DNA of 64,000 bases from Tubiluchus corallicola (taxonomy: Eukaryota; Priapulida; Priapulimorpha; Priapulimorphida; Tubiluchidae), in NCBI GenBank assembly GCA_030141605.1, contig JAQGDQ010000062.1, positions 317,501 to 381,500 of the forward strand, read 5' to 3'. Of the stretch, positions 24,826 to 61,133 are shown piece after piece. Under the pieces are notes generated by a model that worked only from the letters and a program-made list of their open reading frames with translations, was not told the DNA's origin and did no database searches. Within the stretch, counting starts at the first letter, position 1. Each line of letters starts with the position of its first letter. A program made the translations under genes and the position numbers.

Positions 24826-27129
24826 GTTTGTTGTCATATTTTTACTATTTTTATAAGCTATAGTATAAATGTTCTAACATTTATTAACAAAACGATAGTA
24901 TGCTTCCCCAGCATACTTCAAAATCATGTTTTTAACCAAATAGTGCAGTAGTACCAAGTCGTAGACGTAAGTCGAGTACGCATTGTGTAAATAGGCCTAG
25001 ACGAAATTAACTGCATGTATCGTAACTGCACGTATAACTTGCTGAACGTACACTAACAGAAATTACGAGAATTATGATTCCAAGCGAAATGAGGACGTAA
25101 TCGTATGAGATAACGCAAAATGCGGTATTCTGCTACGTTTTAGTTTTTGTTTTACACTTGTCGATTCAACATACTGGTTACATAAATAGCAATGATACAT
25201 TTTTGCAGAGTTGTGAAAAAGTTGGTGTGTTAATCAAAACTTATAAATGGCATTTCTTTGCAATCGTCTTTGAGAAAACAATTTTCATCTTAATACTGTT
25301 TCTAACTGATCTCCAGAATTAAATTTTCCCAATTTCATTAACAAAAAAATGCCTAATCGGAAGCTACGAGGTAAGGGCAAGGTTGAATACCAGGATGTAA
25401 GCTTATAGTAGATTAAAGTTCTTGTGAAATATTAGTTATAATGTATAATAATAATGCGATGGCGTGCATTATCTGCGTTGTATATAATTGTTAATTGTGC
25501 AATTTTGCCAACACGGGATAGAATAAGGATCATTCTTGTAAATAAACGAAAAAAATTATTGTTACAGTTTATAGGCCTATATCTTGCCAAAGTTACGGCG
25601 AATATAACCGTTGATAATGTAGAAGAACAACACAAACTAATCTTGCGCCAGCTATAATACAATTCTTCCTGGCATAAACAACAACAATAACTCTCAGACA
25701 GGTGAGACTGAGAGAGGAAACCAATATACTCTTTACTAGTCTGGTCAGTACTGGACGCTATGTCAGTATTTTTGAGCCTGACCGGTGCACGAATATTAAC
25801 ACGTGATCTAGAGTTATAATAACTCTGACTAATCAGTGGTCTAAGGCTGAAGTCAACTTCAGCTACTTGTGCAAAGGACTTGTGCACTTCTATTGTTTTC
25901 GGTCAGCTTACTTCCTAGGTTAAGACAAAGGAGAGGAGTGCATACCTAATAATGTGTATACCATGGAGCACACTGCACAAATTTATATGGTAGTTTGTAT
26001 CATGTTCTGTGCATGTGTAGACTCTCAGTATGAATGGAAAACAAAATCTGAAATTTATTAAAGTGATTAAGTCATATTGAGGAATTACACTGTATGAAAG
26101 CAGACTTAAGCATCAACATAGTTATGGGAGTATTGATATACTCTTGATAACGAAACGTTTACCTGCTAATTCATAAAAAAAATGATGCAAAGTTAAATTT
26201 AGTGCGTTAAGAAAGAAATAACACGTGAACCATTGAGAAAAATCAACTATAAGGTTAATTGCATGATTTTTGGTGTCATGCTTGAACACATTTCTTCGTG
26301 GAGTGTATAAAGTTTTATAATTTTTTACTTGTTTTTAATATCTTTTATGTTAAAAATATTAGCTTTACTTTACTTGGAATTTTTATTTGCATGACCATGT
26401 TAGTTTTGGTTTGTTATAGAACGTACGTCTATAATGTAATACGTTTGGTCCATAATTATTTGCCTCATCCTTCTCTTACAGTCTATTTTACTGTTTTGTG
26501 AGATTCGTTAATCTTTTTATTGTGTACTTTGCATATGAGCTACGTTTTATATGAAATAAGTAAAAGAAAACAATTATAATGTTAATTAACCAGTTAATTC
26601 AGTTAAAGAACAAGTACAAGCCTCCCTTCGAACAGCGGGCCAATTAACAGTTTTCCCTTGCATTAAGGTGAAAAAATAACTCATTTATATTTCACGCTGT
26701 CGTAAAAAATCACTGGCCCGAAGATCAAAAGGCTTCCACTTGTCGGCACTCATACATCCACCAAATTCATGATAAATATCTCGTGCTCTGTCACATATAA
26801 TGGTGAAGTAGGTTAGGCTCATCTTAGATAAAATAGATGTGCATTGTGCAAAAACAGCAATATCATAGTTTCGTGAAATGACTAAAAAATTAGTTATATT
26901 TTTGCGATTTAACATTTAGAAAGCCAATGTTTTTATGTATGCATTTATATTCTGGGGAAGGAACATTCACACTCTTACTCAACGTTTTGACCCACGAGCA
27001 ATAGTTATTATTGTGACGGGATCCATTGAGCATCACTGTTAGCTTTCGCAACGTTGGACAAAAGTATTGCGACATTTAGTACCAAAAATGCATTTTACTA
27101 GTTCTCACAAACGATGTCTTTGCTTTTAG
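24826..27129 (+). other. Gene 2 intron 2
   Basis: Begins GTTTGT, ends TGCTTTTAG. A minus-strand frame at 25432-25887 has no recognised motif. I see nothing else except a short dispersed repeat at 26575-26645. Confidence 0.45.
26575..26645. repeat. Short dispersed repeat (inverted copy at 52845-52910)
   Basis: The run CCAGTTAATTCAGTT followed by AAGCCTCCCTT reappears in reverse complement at 52845-52910. Confidence 0.6.
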
Positions 27130-28041
27130 GATGTAATTGCCCACCTGGACCCTGCGGACCACAAGGTAGCAAAGGTCCAAGTTCAACAGTGAAAGGAATG
27201 AAAGGTCCAAAAGGACCATCAGGGCCTTCTGGGGCACAGGGAAGTAAAGGACCTCCTGGCCCTCCAGGTCCAACAGGGCCAGAAGGGCCATCAGGGCCAC
27301 CAGGGCCATCAGGGTCATCAGGGCCAAAAGGACCAACGGGGGACATGGGACCAACGGGTGACCCGGGACCAACAGGAGACAAGGGCATGGCCGGTCCCGT
27401 AGGCCCGCCAGGGGGAAAAGGGCTTAGAGGGCATCCAACACCTGGTCCACCAGGAAAAAAAGGTGTCCCCGGACCAAGAGGTTTTGACGGTGATCATGGT
27501 GGTCCTGGACCAAGTGGACCAGAAGGCCCTCCAGGCTACAAAATAGGTCCAAGAGGGCCAAAAGGACGCAAAGGTAATCTTGGGCCTTCTGGGCCTGAAG
27601 GTCTCAAAGGCCATCCTGGTCTTGAAGGACCACCTGGTCCACCAGGGCCATCTGGACAAAGTGGCATTCAGGGAATAATAGGCAGTCAAGGTCGTGTAGG
27701 CCCTGTTGGCCAAAAAGGTCCTAAAGGCCCACTTGGGCCTATAGGTCCTAAAGGACATCCCGGTCCACCTGGTCCACCAGGAAATACTGGCCCAAGTGGT
27801 ATTCCTGGTTTGGCTGGTCCAGTAGGACCAGCAGGTGATCCTGGATTAACAGGTTCCCCAGGTCCAGAAGGATTACCTGGTCCGCTTGGCCCAAGTGGTT
27901 TGCCAGGACCAACAGGCCCAACTGGGGACATTGGCTTCCCAGGCCCTAGTGGGCCAGAAGGAATGAAAGGTCCTAAAGGAGCCAAAGGTAGTAAAGGCAT
28001 TGAAGGATCAAGAGGTTTACAAGGAATTGAAGGTTTACCAG
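27130..28041 (+). CDS. Gene 2 exon 3: collagenous domain
   Basis: A 912-bp exon (304 codons), phase 1-1, between the acceptor TGCTTTTAG and the donor GTAAGC. It opens (G)[12 protein letters not shown], three Cys within seven residues, likely for interchain disulfides, then continuous Gly-X-Y of about 290 residues. Breaks of register occur at 27174-27197 (GPSSTVKG), at GHPTPG and at GYKIG. The opening and the STVK break are shared with the exon at 1433, so the two genes are paralogues although the triplets have diverged. The ATG at 27114 is in the intron and is not a start. Confidence 0.93.
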
Positions 28042-28095
28042 GTAAGCTTTTTCTCTAAATCACATCCATGACATTGAAACTGTAATTCATTACTG

Positions 28096-28315
<220 letters not shown>

Positions 28316-29465
28316 ATAATAATGTTTCCAAACACACTTTCTAAATAGGAATGGATCATCATACATGTCAGTTTACAGAAACTATATAGACTGTTTGCAC
28401 ATTATTGATCATCAGTGGATGGTTCTCAGAGCCTTTGTGATTTCACGCACTTTCGACTATACACAATTTTTTTTTCATATAGCAGAATTGAAATATTTCA
28501 TAGTCCAAAATTCTCTACTTTTCAGAAAACAGCAGCATTATACAAAGGTTAAAAAAGTTCACAATAGCAAATTTTCATTTAGTATCAGTAAAAAATATGA
28601 TAATAACCTAGCCGAGCCTCTAGAATTTTACAGAATTGTAACACTTCATTATAGTACTTGCAAAAATTAGTATGTTTTCTTATTCATAAACGTTTAAGCT
28701 GTTGAAACAGATCTCAAATACAAAATTGCTATTCATAATTGACGTTTTGGATGCAAAAGTCTACATTGCTGAATCTTCTTCTAGGTGCAGCTGTTAAATG
28801 ACAGTCCATCAAAATGCGCTTCTTGGATTTCTCCGCAATTACAAAGTCTCTGTTTTCTATCTACGTTGCGCCATCTATCAGTTTCAACTTTTAAATAGTG
28901 CGCCTAGAATCTCAATCGCAATAGGCAATGCGGTACATCTCAGGTGTTGACTAACTGTGCATTAAGCATGACAAACTCTTAATATGTCTCTCTTTAGTTG
29001 AGTTACTGTTTTTTACAGTTTCTGTCAACAGAAATTGTTGTTGCTTATGGTACTCACACTGATTCAAGACAGTTCATTCAAACACTTGCGTGTCTCAAAC
29101 AAATCTCGCATGCTTGAAGTAACGGCTAATAATAAAAATTATTATTTGCATAATTACCTCTTGAAGGTGTACTTGTAAATGATGATTGTATATAATTTAT
29201 GCACATCAATACTTGTCATTGTTACACATTCAAGAGTCAGTAACAGTACTTGATTTACAGTGTAAAACATAAGACAGGACTAGACACCAAGAGCCACGTG
29301 AATGAAAATTAGTAAATTTGTTAATAAATGAAAAGTTCCTGACGAGTACTAAAAACTTTTGTTGTACTAGAAAAGATTCAATTTTATGTATTCAGTTCTA
29401 TTAACTATAATCACAGATTCGGTTTATAAATTTTCTGGACAGGGATTGCTTTATCTCAAGTTAAT

Positions 29466-29610
<145 letters not shown>

Positions 29611-30627
29611 TCTTTATTTAACGTGGATAATACTTTAGCCAAAAATACAAACTATTACCTATTTCCGAACTAGTTCACAAAATAAAATAAAGGTGTTTAA
29701 CATTACTAATACTTTTAAAACTTCGACGTGTAATGTTGTTACATGCATTCTTATCATGGTATACACTATAAGCGAAATAATATAATGATAGAGCAGTTTT
29801 CTTAAAAAATTAAGTTATAAATATTATTTACCGAACCGATCTTGTTTGCATTCTGTACTTCAATTATACTAAGGGAATTAATTTGGCAAGATATGGTTAT
29901 TGACTATATAGAGCCAGACCAAGTGACAGCATATTTGGCTCTTAACTGAGGAAGCTGTGGTTTCAAGTTTTGAATATGTGATCTTTTTAGTAGCTATTTC
30001 ATTTCCCCAATTGTATGCCTCTGGAATGCTTTCATCGGATGAGCTTTCATCGGCCAAAAACAAGAATAAGAGAAGCAAGCTATTTTTTACGGCAAAGACA
30101 TTTAAATCTAGCATTATTTTAAGGCTCTTCTGTTTAGGCTGACTCTTTTCTAAAGTCTTCAATTAGACCAACCCCTCGTCGGTGCCAAATATATCCCAAA
30201 GTGGTTGATGCACTAGCCGTATTTGGTGCATTTACCTGCACTCATGATCATGTGTATTCATAGTCATAACCACTATTGTCACGTGGTCATGTTTCCCACG
30301 TTTTCTCGAGTGAATGTTTCCCACTAATAAGGCAAGCCCAATCAAATAGCCGGACGCAAGTAGTCTTCAGTCTTCAGTATTATTATTTTCTGTCGCTGAT
30401 CGGTGAATTGTTTCCTCTAAATTAAGTTTAATGCAAAAACTTCACTATACACACATCACACAGACCAGATTTGTGAAATCAAGTACATGTTTCAAAATCA
30501 TAATGAAAAAGATGAATTGTTGAAGGTAAAAATCCAAATTTTCAAGCACCGATGTACAACAAGACGATTGCTACCTTTATTAAAAATTTTTGTGGAGATT
30601 CCGTTGCTAATGTGAATTTTTTTGCAG

Positions 30628-30701
30628 GTCACCCATCAGGCATGGTTATTCTTGTTAAGCATGTATACGAGTATCGCTCACTATCATACAGAAAGAAGTG
30701 A
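30628..30701 (+). CDS. Gene 2 exon 4: short C-terminal tail
   Basis: After the acceptor TTTTTTTGCAG the exon supplies GT to finish a Gly codon and reads GHPSGMVILVKHVYEYRS, ending in TGA at 30699-30701 after 23 residues. It aligns with the start of the gene 1 terminal exon: VIEVKHIFD against VILVKHVYE, both immediately after Gly-X-Y and both in phase 1. That match, absent from known collagen termini I can recall, identifies it as the true end of gene 2. The tail is much shorter than in gene 1 and the stop may be secondary. No AATAAA was found in the next 300 bases. Confidence 0.72.
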
Positions 30702-32880
30702 ACAAAGGCGACCAACATGTAACAAGGGCCTACAAATCTCTTCTGTAAAGGTGCTAAAACAGAGATATGTAAAAACTGAATAATACGAATTTTGTAAAAT
30801 AGTGCCGTCTATGGCAAAACAATAGAACGGTCATCGAAGCCATGCCAATCAGATTTGAATTAGTTAAAATCAATGATATTGAATTTGTTTAATGGCTGTA
30901 AAATCGACTAATAACGTGAGCAAAACAATAACCAATCACGTGGTAGACTTACTAGATAAGTAGAATTTCAGCAACTGAGACAAAAGTGCCTAAAATCCGA
31001 ATTCTCGGATATTAGTTTTCCGTTTTTCTTTATTACTCACCTCTTTTTGGTTTTATTTTTTGTGCGTTTTTTAACCTTCGTCACTTTAGTTACCAATTTT
31101 TCATTTTCTTTTTTCTTCTGCCTGTTTTTTCTTTCCTATGTCGTCACCCCTAAATTCTTGTTTAACCTTCTCCTTTCCTGCTTTTCGTATCCTTTTTCCC
31201 TGCTCTCTTCTTGTCCTTCTGCTGATTTATAATTCTTGCGTGCGAAAAATATTCTTCTTTTCTTCTTTCTATTTCCCCTTTGATCAGTGAATTTCGCTTT
31301 TCCCCCTTTCGTCCTCGTTTTCTTCCGTCTACTTTTCCTCTCAGTGATCCGCTGTTTCTTCATCACCTCTCCTTCTACTTCTTTCTTCCTGCTACTTTTT
31401 GAACTATAGTGGTTATTATCCTGCTACATATCGGAGAAGCAATGCTAAATTTATCGAAATTTTCACAATACCAGCATTGCTAATTTCGAAGGCGGCTAAC
31501 TGATCATGGTTTTTACAAAAGTCATGGATTCACAAAAGTCGTATACTGTAGTAGTTAATTTTTTAATATAATTGATCAAATATTCATTTTAGTTACTGTC
31601 TACACATTACTGGTTGACTCCAACTTTTTCATTAAATTTAACATGAGAAGGCTACAGAAGTTCCAAAGATGAAATTAGATAAATAATAACTCTTGTAAAT
31701 GCAATCCCTGTAAAACTACAATCGATGAAAGATGGAATTCAAACTTGTTCGCACGTAAACTGTACTTTCATGTGGCACTACAGTTCTTTTCATAGTAAAA
31801 ACGCACTTTGTAGATTTTCGCATGACTAAACCTAAATGTGCAACTATGTTCATAATTGCGTTCGTAGGCATAAAATGACCTATTTATACGAATGAGACGG
31901 TGATGTAAGAATCTATTCAAATAAACTGTTGCACTTAACCACTTTCAAATAATGTTAACTATTTTTTAGTATTCGAACTAACAGGAAAGAATTTTTCTGA
32001 TAATAACCTATCTTGCTGAATAGACTAAAGGCTTCACTTTTTCAAGCAGTTTCAAATGTGAGATCATATTATTTGTTTGAAGATTTTCACCAATACAACT
32101 GCAGTATAACTGTTTGTTTACAAATTCTTGTTAATCTACAATTAAACTAAATTAAGCAAAGAAAGCAGACAATAAAAACTGGACGCAAACCTATAATAAA
32201 ATGGACTACACAAAGCAAATTGAAATACAAAATAAAATATCTACACTTTAATGTAATACAACTCACACGTAGACATTACTGCACACTTCACACCATAGCC
32301 TCCCTATACTAGATGCAGACAGTTGCCCGACCGACAGTCCACTAGATGTAATGTTCGATCAAAAACACTGCAAAATGGCTGTATTCCAACAGCTTCACTA
32401 ACAGTTAAGATGGCTGGCAGTACACCATTACCCAGCAAATCAAGTCCACACTACAATATCAAGTCCAGAACATCAATCACAATAGTAAGTCAGCTGGTTC
32501 AGGAAAGATAGATGTTGTTGGCACGAGATCTAGCCAGTATCCAAGAGCAAGAGGCGACGCACTTACTAGTTCTAGAGGAGATCTGCTTATTTATAATTTG
32601 GAGCATGCTCTCAGGACTTCTCACGTGACTTATTTAAAATCAGCTCGTAAAAATATGTTTTGTTCAAGTTCTATTGTTTGCTAATCACTAACTCGTGGCT
32701 ACCAGCAGAAGAGAACGTAAACAAGTTAATTCATTAATTTTTGCAATAATAAGTTAACAAACTGATTCCTGCCGGAATTAGGAAATAGATTCTCAAATTT
32801 TCTTTCTGTACAACAGTAACATGAAATGTTATAACATTAAATGATTAACAAAAACACAAAATTCAACGTCATTCTGCACT
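30702..32880. other. Intergenic region between convergent gene 2 and POMT2
   Basis: Nothing coding recognised. 31020-31400 is a T-rich, TTC-rich tract. Around 32320-32640 there is an unassigned, less AT-rich stretch that might be a retroelement terminal repeat, but I could not find its partner. Confidence 0.45.
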
Positions 32881-32884
32881 TCGG

Positions 32885-32898
32885 TTTATTTATTTATT
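32885..32898 (-). promoter_or_regulatory. POMT2 polyadenylation signals
   Basis: Three overlapping AATAAA copies on the minus strand, about 110 bases after the POMT2 stop. Confidence 0.7.
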
Positions 32899-33003
32899 CA
32901 CTTATTTAGTTATTTATTAATTTACAAAATTGATGGTTAGAGAAATATATTGGCCATACGAGTAATGTAGCTGTTTTTGCTCCCACACATTAAAGTCAAT
33001 CGG

Positions 33004-55500
<22,497 letters not shown>

Positions 55501-55542
55501 GATATTTTCTAGTTTACGTCTGCTGATCTGTTCTGCATGTTT
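55501..55542 (-). other. POMT2: POMT2 5' UTR part of exon 1, with short upstream ORF
   Basis: The exon probably opens at 55542 after a GCCTTTAG acceptor. An upstream ATG in another frame gives a 9-codon ORF ending 5 bases before the main ATG, which could damp translation. Confidence 0.55.
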
Positions 55543-55903
55543 CTAAAGGCAATAAAACACGAAATCAATGTTCGATGTTTCAAATGACTCAATGTTTCAA
55601 ATCAAGTGCTTGGGAACAAAAGGGGTCCTTAAAAATTTAAAGATATATCGTTTGTCTACGTGAAAAACCTAAAAATATTAAAACATCCATAGTAATCGCG
55701 ATTACGATCGATAATGGTTAAACAAATGACAAAGGCGATATCATGCCATTATAAAACTTAATGAAATCATTTTGATGCAAATTTTTGGGGGATTTTATTT
55801 TTTTATTTCAATATAGATGATAATTATCTAACCGTCAATTATTGGGGTACAACAGTAACAGCATTTAAAACAGATTTAATCTTATTCACTAAACTTGACT
55901 TAC

Positions 55904-55990
55904 CTTGCGGACAGTTTTTTACGAAGGATCTAACTGAATCAGAAACGAACAAGTGAATCACGACGAATAATAGAACCAGGTTTTGCCTTC
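55904..55990 (-). other. POMT2: Probable POMT2 5' non-coding exon
   Basis: A strong donor (CCGCAAG then GTAAGT) lies about 360 bases upstream of exon 1. In the frame of POMT2 there is a stop before the splice, supporting a non-coding exon. The left limit of the transcript is unknown. Confidence 0.45.
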
Positions 55991-55999
55991 TCTTTTATT

Positions 56000-58900
56000 T
56001 ATTTCTGTAGGGTGTACGGTTTTCGTACATTAAACTATATCACAATTAACTTTTAAAGGAGGGAGACCTACACTGAACTCGTCAACTATGAAGACATTAG
56101 CAATCTGCCGTGTACATTGTAAAAGTGCAATGACATCAGTGGAAAGGTATCGGTATTCCTTCCAGGTAATAAACATTTAAACAGCGAATTTGCCAAACCT
56201 GCGTGTTCTGCGTTAGCCTACAGCTATTTCGTGTCAAACTAATCCCATAATGTGAAACATTTCATACACAATGCAGCAACGTTTTGTAGCAGCCTGTCTG
56301 ACAGAATTTCTGCAATTCTATTTTAAGTTATCCTTAATTTTCTTTATACAAACAGCATTTGACCACACTTGCTCCTTTCATTGATAATATTATTATAACA
56401 TTATTTTATATATATATATGTATTATGTTCATGATCCTTTGCGATCTGTCTTGAAGCAGTATTAGCAACTGACTTCAAACAGCATTCGAATAACCGCTGA
56501 TAATCTACATCATACAGATGAAACATATGCATGCTATATTCAATTTCCCAATTTAAGTAATTAATTATAATTTTAATAATTTTTGTCAAGACTATATTGA
56601 TGATGATGCGAAATTCATAATTGATTTAATGTTGAAACGTAACTGAAAACCTGAAAAAGTGAAAAAGTTGGAGCGTATTTCCTGTTTTTCACATTTAATT
56701 TCAAAATTCAATAAATTGTGGGTTAGTACCATCACTGCTAACATAATACGTAAATATTTGGTCTATTTCTGCTTAAACTGATCCAAACTGCATCAGAATC
56801 ATTGTATAACTAGAAATTTGCTATGGACTTGGTATAGATAAAACTACTTTGCAGAAGCAGAGGTGTACTAATAACCCTGTCGCAAAGGAAATTTGAACTA
56901 ATTGCAAAACACGAATGCGAGGGTTTTCAGTAGAGAAGAGTCTCGTGACAACCCATTAAAGTACACATTATTCTTTTGTAGATGTATTCTCACCTCAGAA
57001 AGTCTGGAGTTGAAGATTCTCTTGAAAGGTGAAGCATAAGACACTGGTGAGACGGTCTAGGAGCTCATCAGAGGGAAAGTTGTGCATACAGAGGAAAACA
57101 ACAAATATATGTGATTGCAAGAGACAATGTGGTGCAGCTTTTGCTGATGCTGTTTTTCCCTTCCATGTAAATACTGGCGAAGATGCTGTCTCTTGTCTGT
57201 ACGGTCATGTAAATTAGTTTTTACGGAATTAGAGGAAGTTGGAAAATTGCTTGGAAATTGCAAGGACTTGGAAAATGACACCCAGAAACAGCAGACAACA
57301 CAATCCGACATGGAAAAGTTAACGATTTGATACATGTATGTACGTAGTTTAATGATTAAATCAAAATACATGTGTATATGATCAATAGGTAAATGGCACA
57401 AACGATACATTAGAGATTTTAGTCCAAATGTCGCTGTACGCACATTTTCAGCTCAAGGTTACAGCATTAAAAACAGTGTTATGCATGCAAAGTCGCATTT
57501 AAATTCTTTTAGCGAACTTGTTTATACAAGGATAAGAAGAGCAAAACACTTGCTGAAGCTCTAGCAAATGAATGGGAAGTGAAGAAATCACCTGAACGTG
57601 ACCAAAGCTAACTACCTTCAAAATCTTAAACTTTGTGAATCCATATGTCCACTCCATCACAACTACAACATGGTTGGTATAAGAGGGGGAAGTGTGCACC
57701 TATTACCCTGCATACAGCCAGCTCTTCCAAATGTCTTAGCAACACAAACCTTACAATGGCTGGTTGTATTCAAAAGTCTGACACCGATTCGGATGCTAGT
57801 AATATTTTAAAAGCTTATGAACAAGAAAATACACTAATTTTTGCAAGCATCACAATGAAGTGCTACAATTCTGTAATATTCTGTAAGCTCGGCTCCGTCA
57901 TTATCGTATTTTTTTATTGACACTGAATGAAAATTTGTTATTGTTTGTGAATCGTTTCTAACCTTTGTATAATGTTGCTGTTTTTTTGAAAATTAGAAAA
58001 TTTTGGACTATGAAATGTTTTAATTCTGCTATTAATTGCACAACTATGGAACCTTCCCATAATGGTAACCTTTTTTCAGTTGAATTCGCTAAGTTAAAAA
58101 ACACGTGATTAGAGACAAAATTGCCATCCATTTTTAATCCAAATCGAGTAATCCTAACAGTGTTAGTAAAGCTAACCGAAAGTGCGTTGACATTACGATA
58201 TTTGCGGTCACAGTGGTTTAACGAAAGGTCAAACTATATATTTTTTATTCACTATGACAAGACGAGTAATTTCATATCCACTACCTAGAAATCAAATGCC
58301 CCTTTTGTGGATTAGCTCAATAGTCCAAATCCATGTATAATCAATTCATCTACGTAAAATATAGTTGTTGAGTTGAGTTGTACCATAGCAATAAAGAAAT
58401 TTTAGTTTTGCAAATTGCTTAATATGTCTTGGGGATGATTTTGCTATAGATCTATACATCTACAGCATCCATTTTACTAGCCTTGACCATTTTCGAAATT
58501 CGACCCTCTAATGACCCTAGTTTGGTCCCATTTTGACGCACCCGAAAATTGCTGACATTCTGAGCATGGTTGCCCAAGTTAATTCGTTTATTAGGTAACC
58601 ATTAGCTAATCCAAAAAGCTTTGAAATATTTGTTCTAGGGAAAGTTTCACGAACATTAAGATTTTTTCCCCTCCTAAATAAAGTGCGAACATTCCAAGAA
58701 AGTTTTAATAGTGTTCTGCAGTCTAATGTTGGATTGCATATAAACTGAAAGACTATTGAATATTTTTGAAGATGAGCCAATGGGTTGCTGAATTTTTTTT
58801 AATCACATTGTGGATTATTTTTGTTAACCAGATTATAAATTCTTACTGAAAGGAGTGGATTGGTATTACAATTTTGGGTTTGCATGGCCACCTGTACCGC

Positions 58901-59159
58901 AATAAAATCCTTGACATAGGCTCAACTAAAAGTTGAATTAGCATATTTTCAATAATAATTTCTGCTATGATAAACTCGAGGCACATAGCGTGATTCTTAA
59001 CACGGGAATTATTGTAATCGCTTATTACTACAAAATCTTGAGAAAACAGTTTTAGTCGTTTCTCTAGGGCAGTTGTTAAGCTATTACAGCAAAGCACAAA
59101 GTCGGAGAAAAGCTTGGCGTTTATGATGAAATTTGGCAACTTCTACTACTGTTCCTCAA
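56000..59159. other. Divergent intergenic region between POMT2 and metalloproteinase
   Basis: Holds the presumed promoters of both genes, though no core motif stands out. 57000-57900 contains broken plus-strand reading frames (for example LEEVGKLLGNCKDLEND and NILKAYEQENTLIF), perhaps a decayed processed copy or transposon; I do not recognise it. 58500-59140 has similar unassigned minus frames. Confidence 0.4.
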
Positions 59160-59300
59160 ATGAAGATGCAGCTCCAAGTGAGATTTTCTGCTAGTGTACG
59201 TCTAAGTCTAGTAATCTTGCTGTTTAGCGGGAATGGTGTTATGATGATGCCACTTCTGACTGGAGTTGTAGTTGACAAAAATACGATGAGTGAAGCAAAG
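59160..59300 (+). CDS. Candidate signal-peptide exon of the metalloproteinase (provisional)
   Basis: From ATG 59160 the frame reads MKMQLQVRFSASVRLSLVIL and LFSGNG, a plausible signal peptide, then reaches GCA-AAG before a GTTAGT donor (phase 0). Position and strand fit the first exon of the metalloproteinase, but the next propeptide exon starts in phase 2, so either an exon is missing or this is not the true start. Confidence 0.4.
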
Positions 59301-59359
59301 GTTAGTTATAAAACTTTCCATTATGTCTACTATCAACCACTATCTCTCTGCCGCCTTCT

Positions 59360-59701
<342 letters not shown>

Positions 59702-59815
59702 ATCACCTATTTCATTTTTTGCAAGATTCATTTACTTCTTTTTTACTTACTTGTTTTCTGTCTTTTAGTAAGCCTTAAAATAACATGTTTATTATTAATT
59801 CGTGAATTCTGAAAG

Positions 59816-59914
59816 GCTAAAATGTGTGTATTTGTCAAAGGAATTTCTCTGTAACTATGGTTACATAGATGATAAAGACATCGCAACAGAAGACGTTCTA
59901 CACAGTGCAATAAG
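59816..59914 (+). CDS. Matrix metalloproteinase propeptide exon, first half
   Basis: Codes LKCVYLSKEFLCNYGYIDDK and DIATEDVLHSAI, phase 2 on both sides (AG at the end plus A of the next exon gives Arg). The YLSK...YGY pattern followed by AIRKFQ is the peptidoglycan-binding-like propeptide of matrix metalloproteinases. The acceptor (TCTGAAAG) is weak, so the left edge could shift. Donor GTATCG. Confidence 0.75.
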
Positions 59915-60996
59915 GTATCGAAAATTACGTTATTAATCACAATATATAGCATGTTAATTCATCCCCTGCGTATTGAGTATACGACGTTTTTACAATGGTG
60001 TTTTGTTTTTTGGTGTAAAATTAAACTTTTTGACTAATTTACATGACATTTATTTAGCATTATTATTTAACAAAGCTCAGCTTGGTCGGTGATGAAAATC
60101 TGTAACCCGAACATTCGTCTTGGACATTCAGCCATTCACTTCAGTCAAACTTCTGTAAAACATTTTCAGAAGTAGAATTCTTGCATTGCGGGAGGCCTTA
60201 TGTTCAATTATTCGGCCGTATCATACGACAACTTTAACGAGAAGTAATTAGACAAACCATGCAATGGTAATGGTAATCATCTATATGTAAGTTTAGTTTG
60301 TACAGGCCATATCATTTCTTGAACTTTTCTTGAGCGTGTTTTTGTGATTAGTCAGTCCTAAAACTCAGTCCAGTAGCCCAGTAGATGAGCTCAAAAGTTG
60401 CAATTTGGCAACCTAAGTGACCTCAAGTATTGACAGTCTAGATGAGTTCAGAAAGTCTAATCTTCTTGAAAGGTTACCTCGGACAGTCAGACAGTTGACG
60501 GCCTAGAATGTAGATCAGTGCTGCTTTTCATAGTTTATTTGAATTCTGAACAGTGTGCTCCGCTTGTATGCCTAGACGAGTTCAAAAAGTTTGAAAAACT
60601 AGATGCTTTCTGAGTTCGGCTTAACTTAGTTATTAGTCTGCCCCAGAGACCATGTAAATTTGTCTTCCCATTCTCTCTGGTCTGCCCAGTGTGTAGAATT
60701 CCTTCAACAAGACTTCCCAAACTCATCTGACTCTAGACTTGCCTCTGTCAAGACTTGAATATAGCGAAATTTGCCTATATAAAATCGCCCTTGCCCAAAT
60801 TTGTATTTGTCCAAATTCTTCCTAATTTGCCTGTATATAAACCTCAATGAGTAAGAAAACTGTGTAAAAGTTTCAATTTGTCACGCCGAACTCGTTAGCG
60901 GTTTGACTTTTACCGCCAAGATTTGCAGTGCGGTGTCAGGTATACAAATGTGATACAACTATTCAGATTGGGCATACATTTACAGTTCCATTTTAG

Positions 60997-61133
60997 AAAA
61001 TTTCAGATAAAAGTCGGTTTAATTGGCCACGTGAGTCCGGGTGTTTTAGATGCTGAGACATTGTTGAAGATGCGTGAACCGCGCTGTGGTGTCTCTGACA
61101 ATCACAGGAGCCGTGTTAAGAGCAATACAAAAA
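60997..61133 (+). CDS. Matrix metalloproteinase propeptide exon with cysteine switch
   Basis: Acceptor CCATTTTAG, donor GTAAGT. Codes KFQIKVGLIGHVSPGVLDAE, then TLLKMREPRCGVSD. PRCGVSD is the cysteine switch: its Cys binds the catalytic zinc and keeps the secreted or membrane-bound zymogen inactive. The exon continues NHRSRVKSNTK and leaves in phase 1. The catalytic HExxHxxGxxH exons were not found up to 64000, so the gene must continue past the window. Substrates cannot be predicted from the propeptide; the family cuts collagen and other matrix proteins. Confidence 0.9.
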
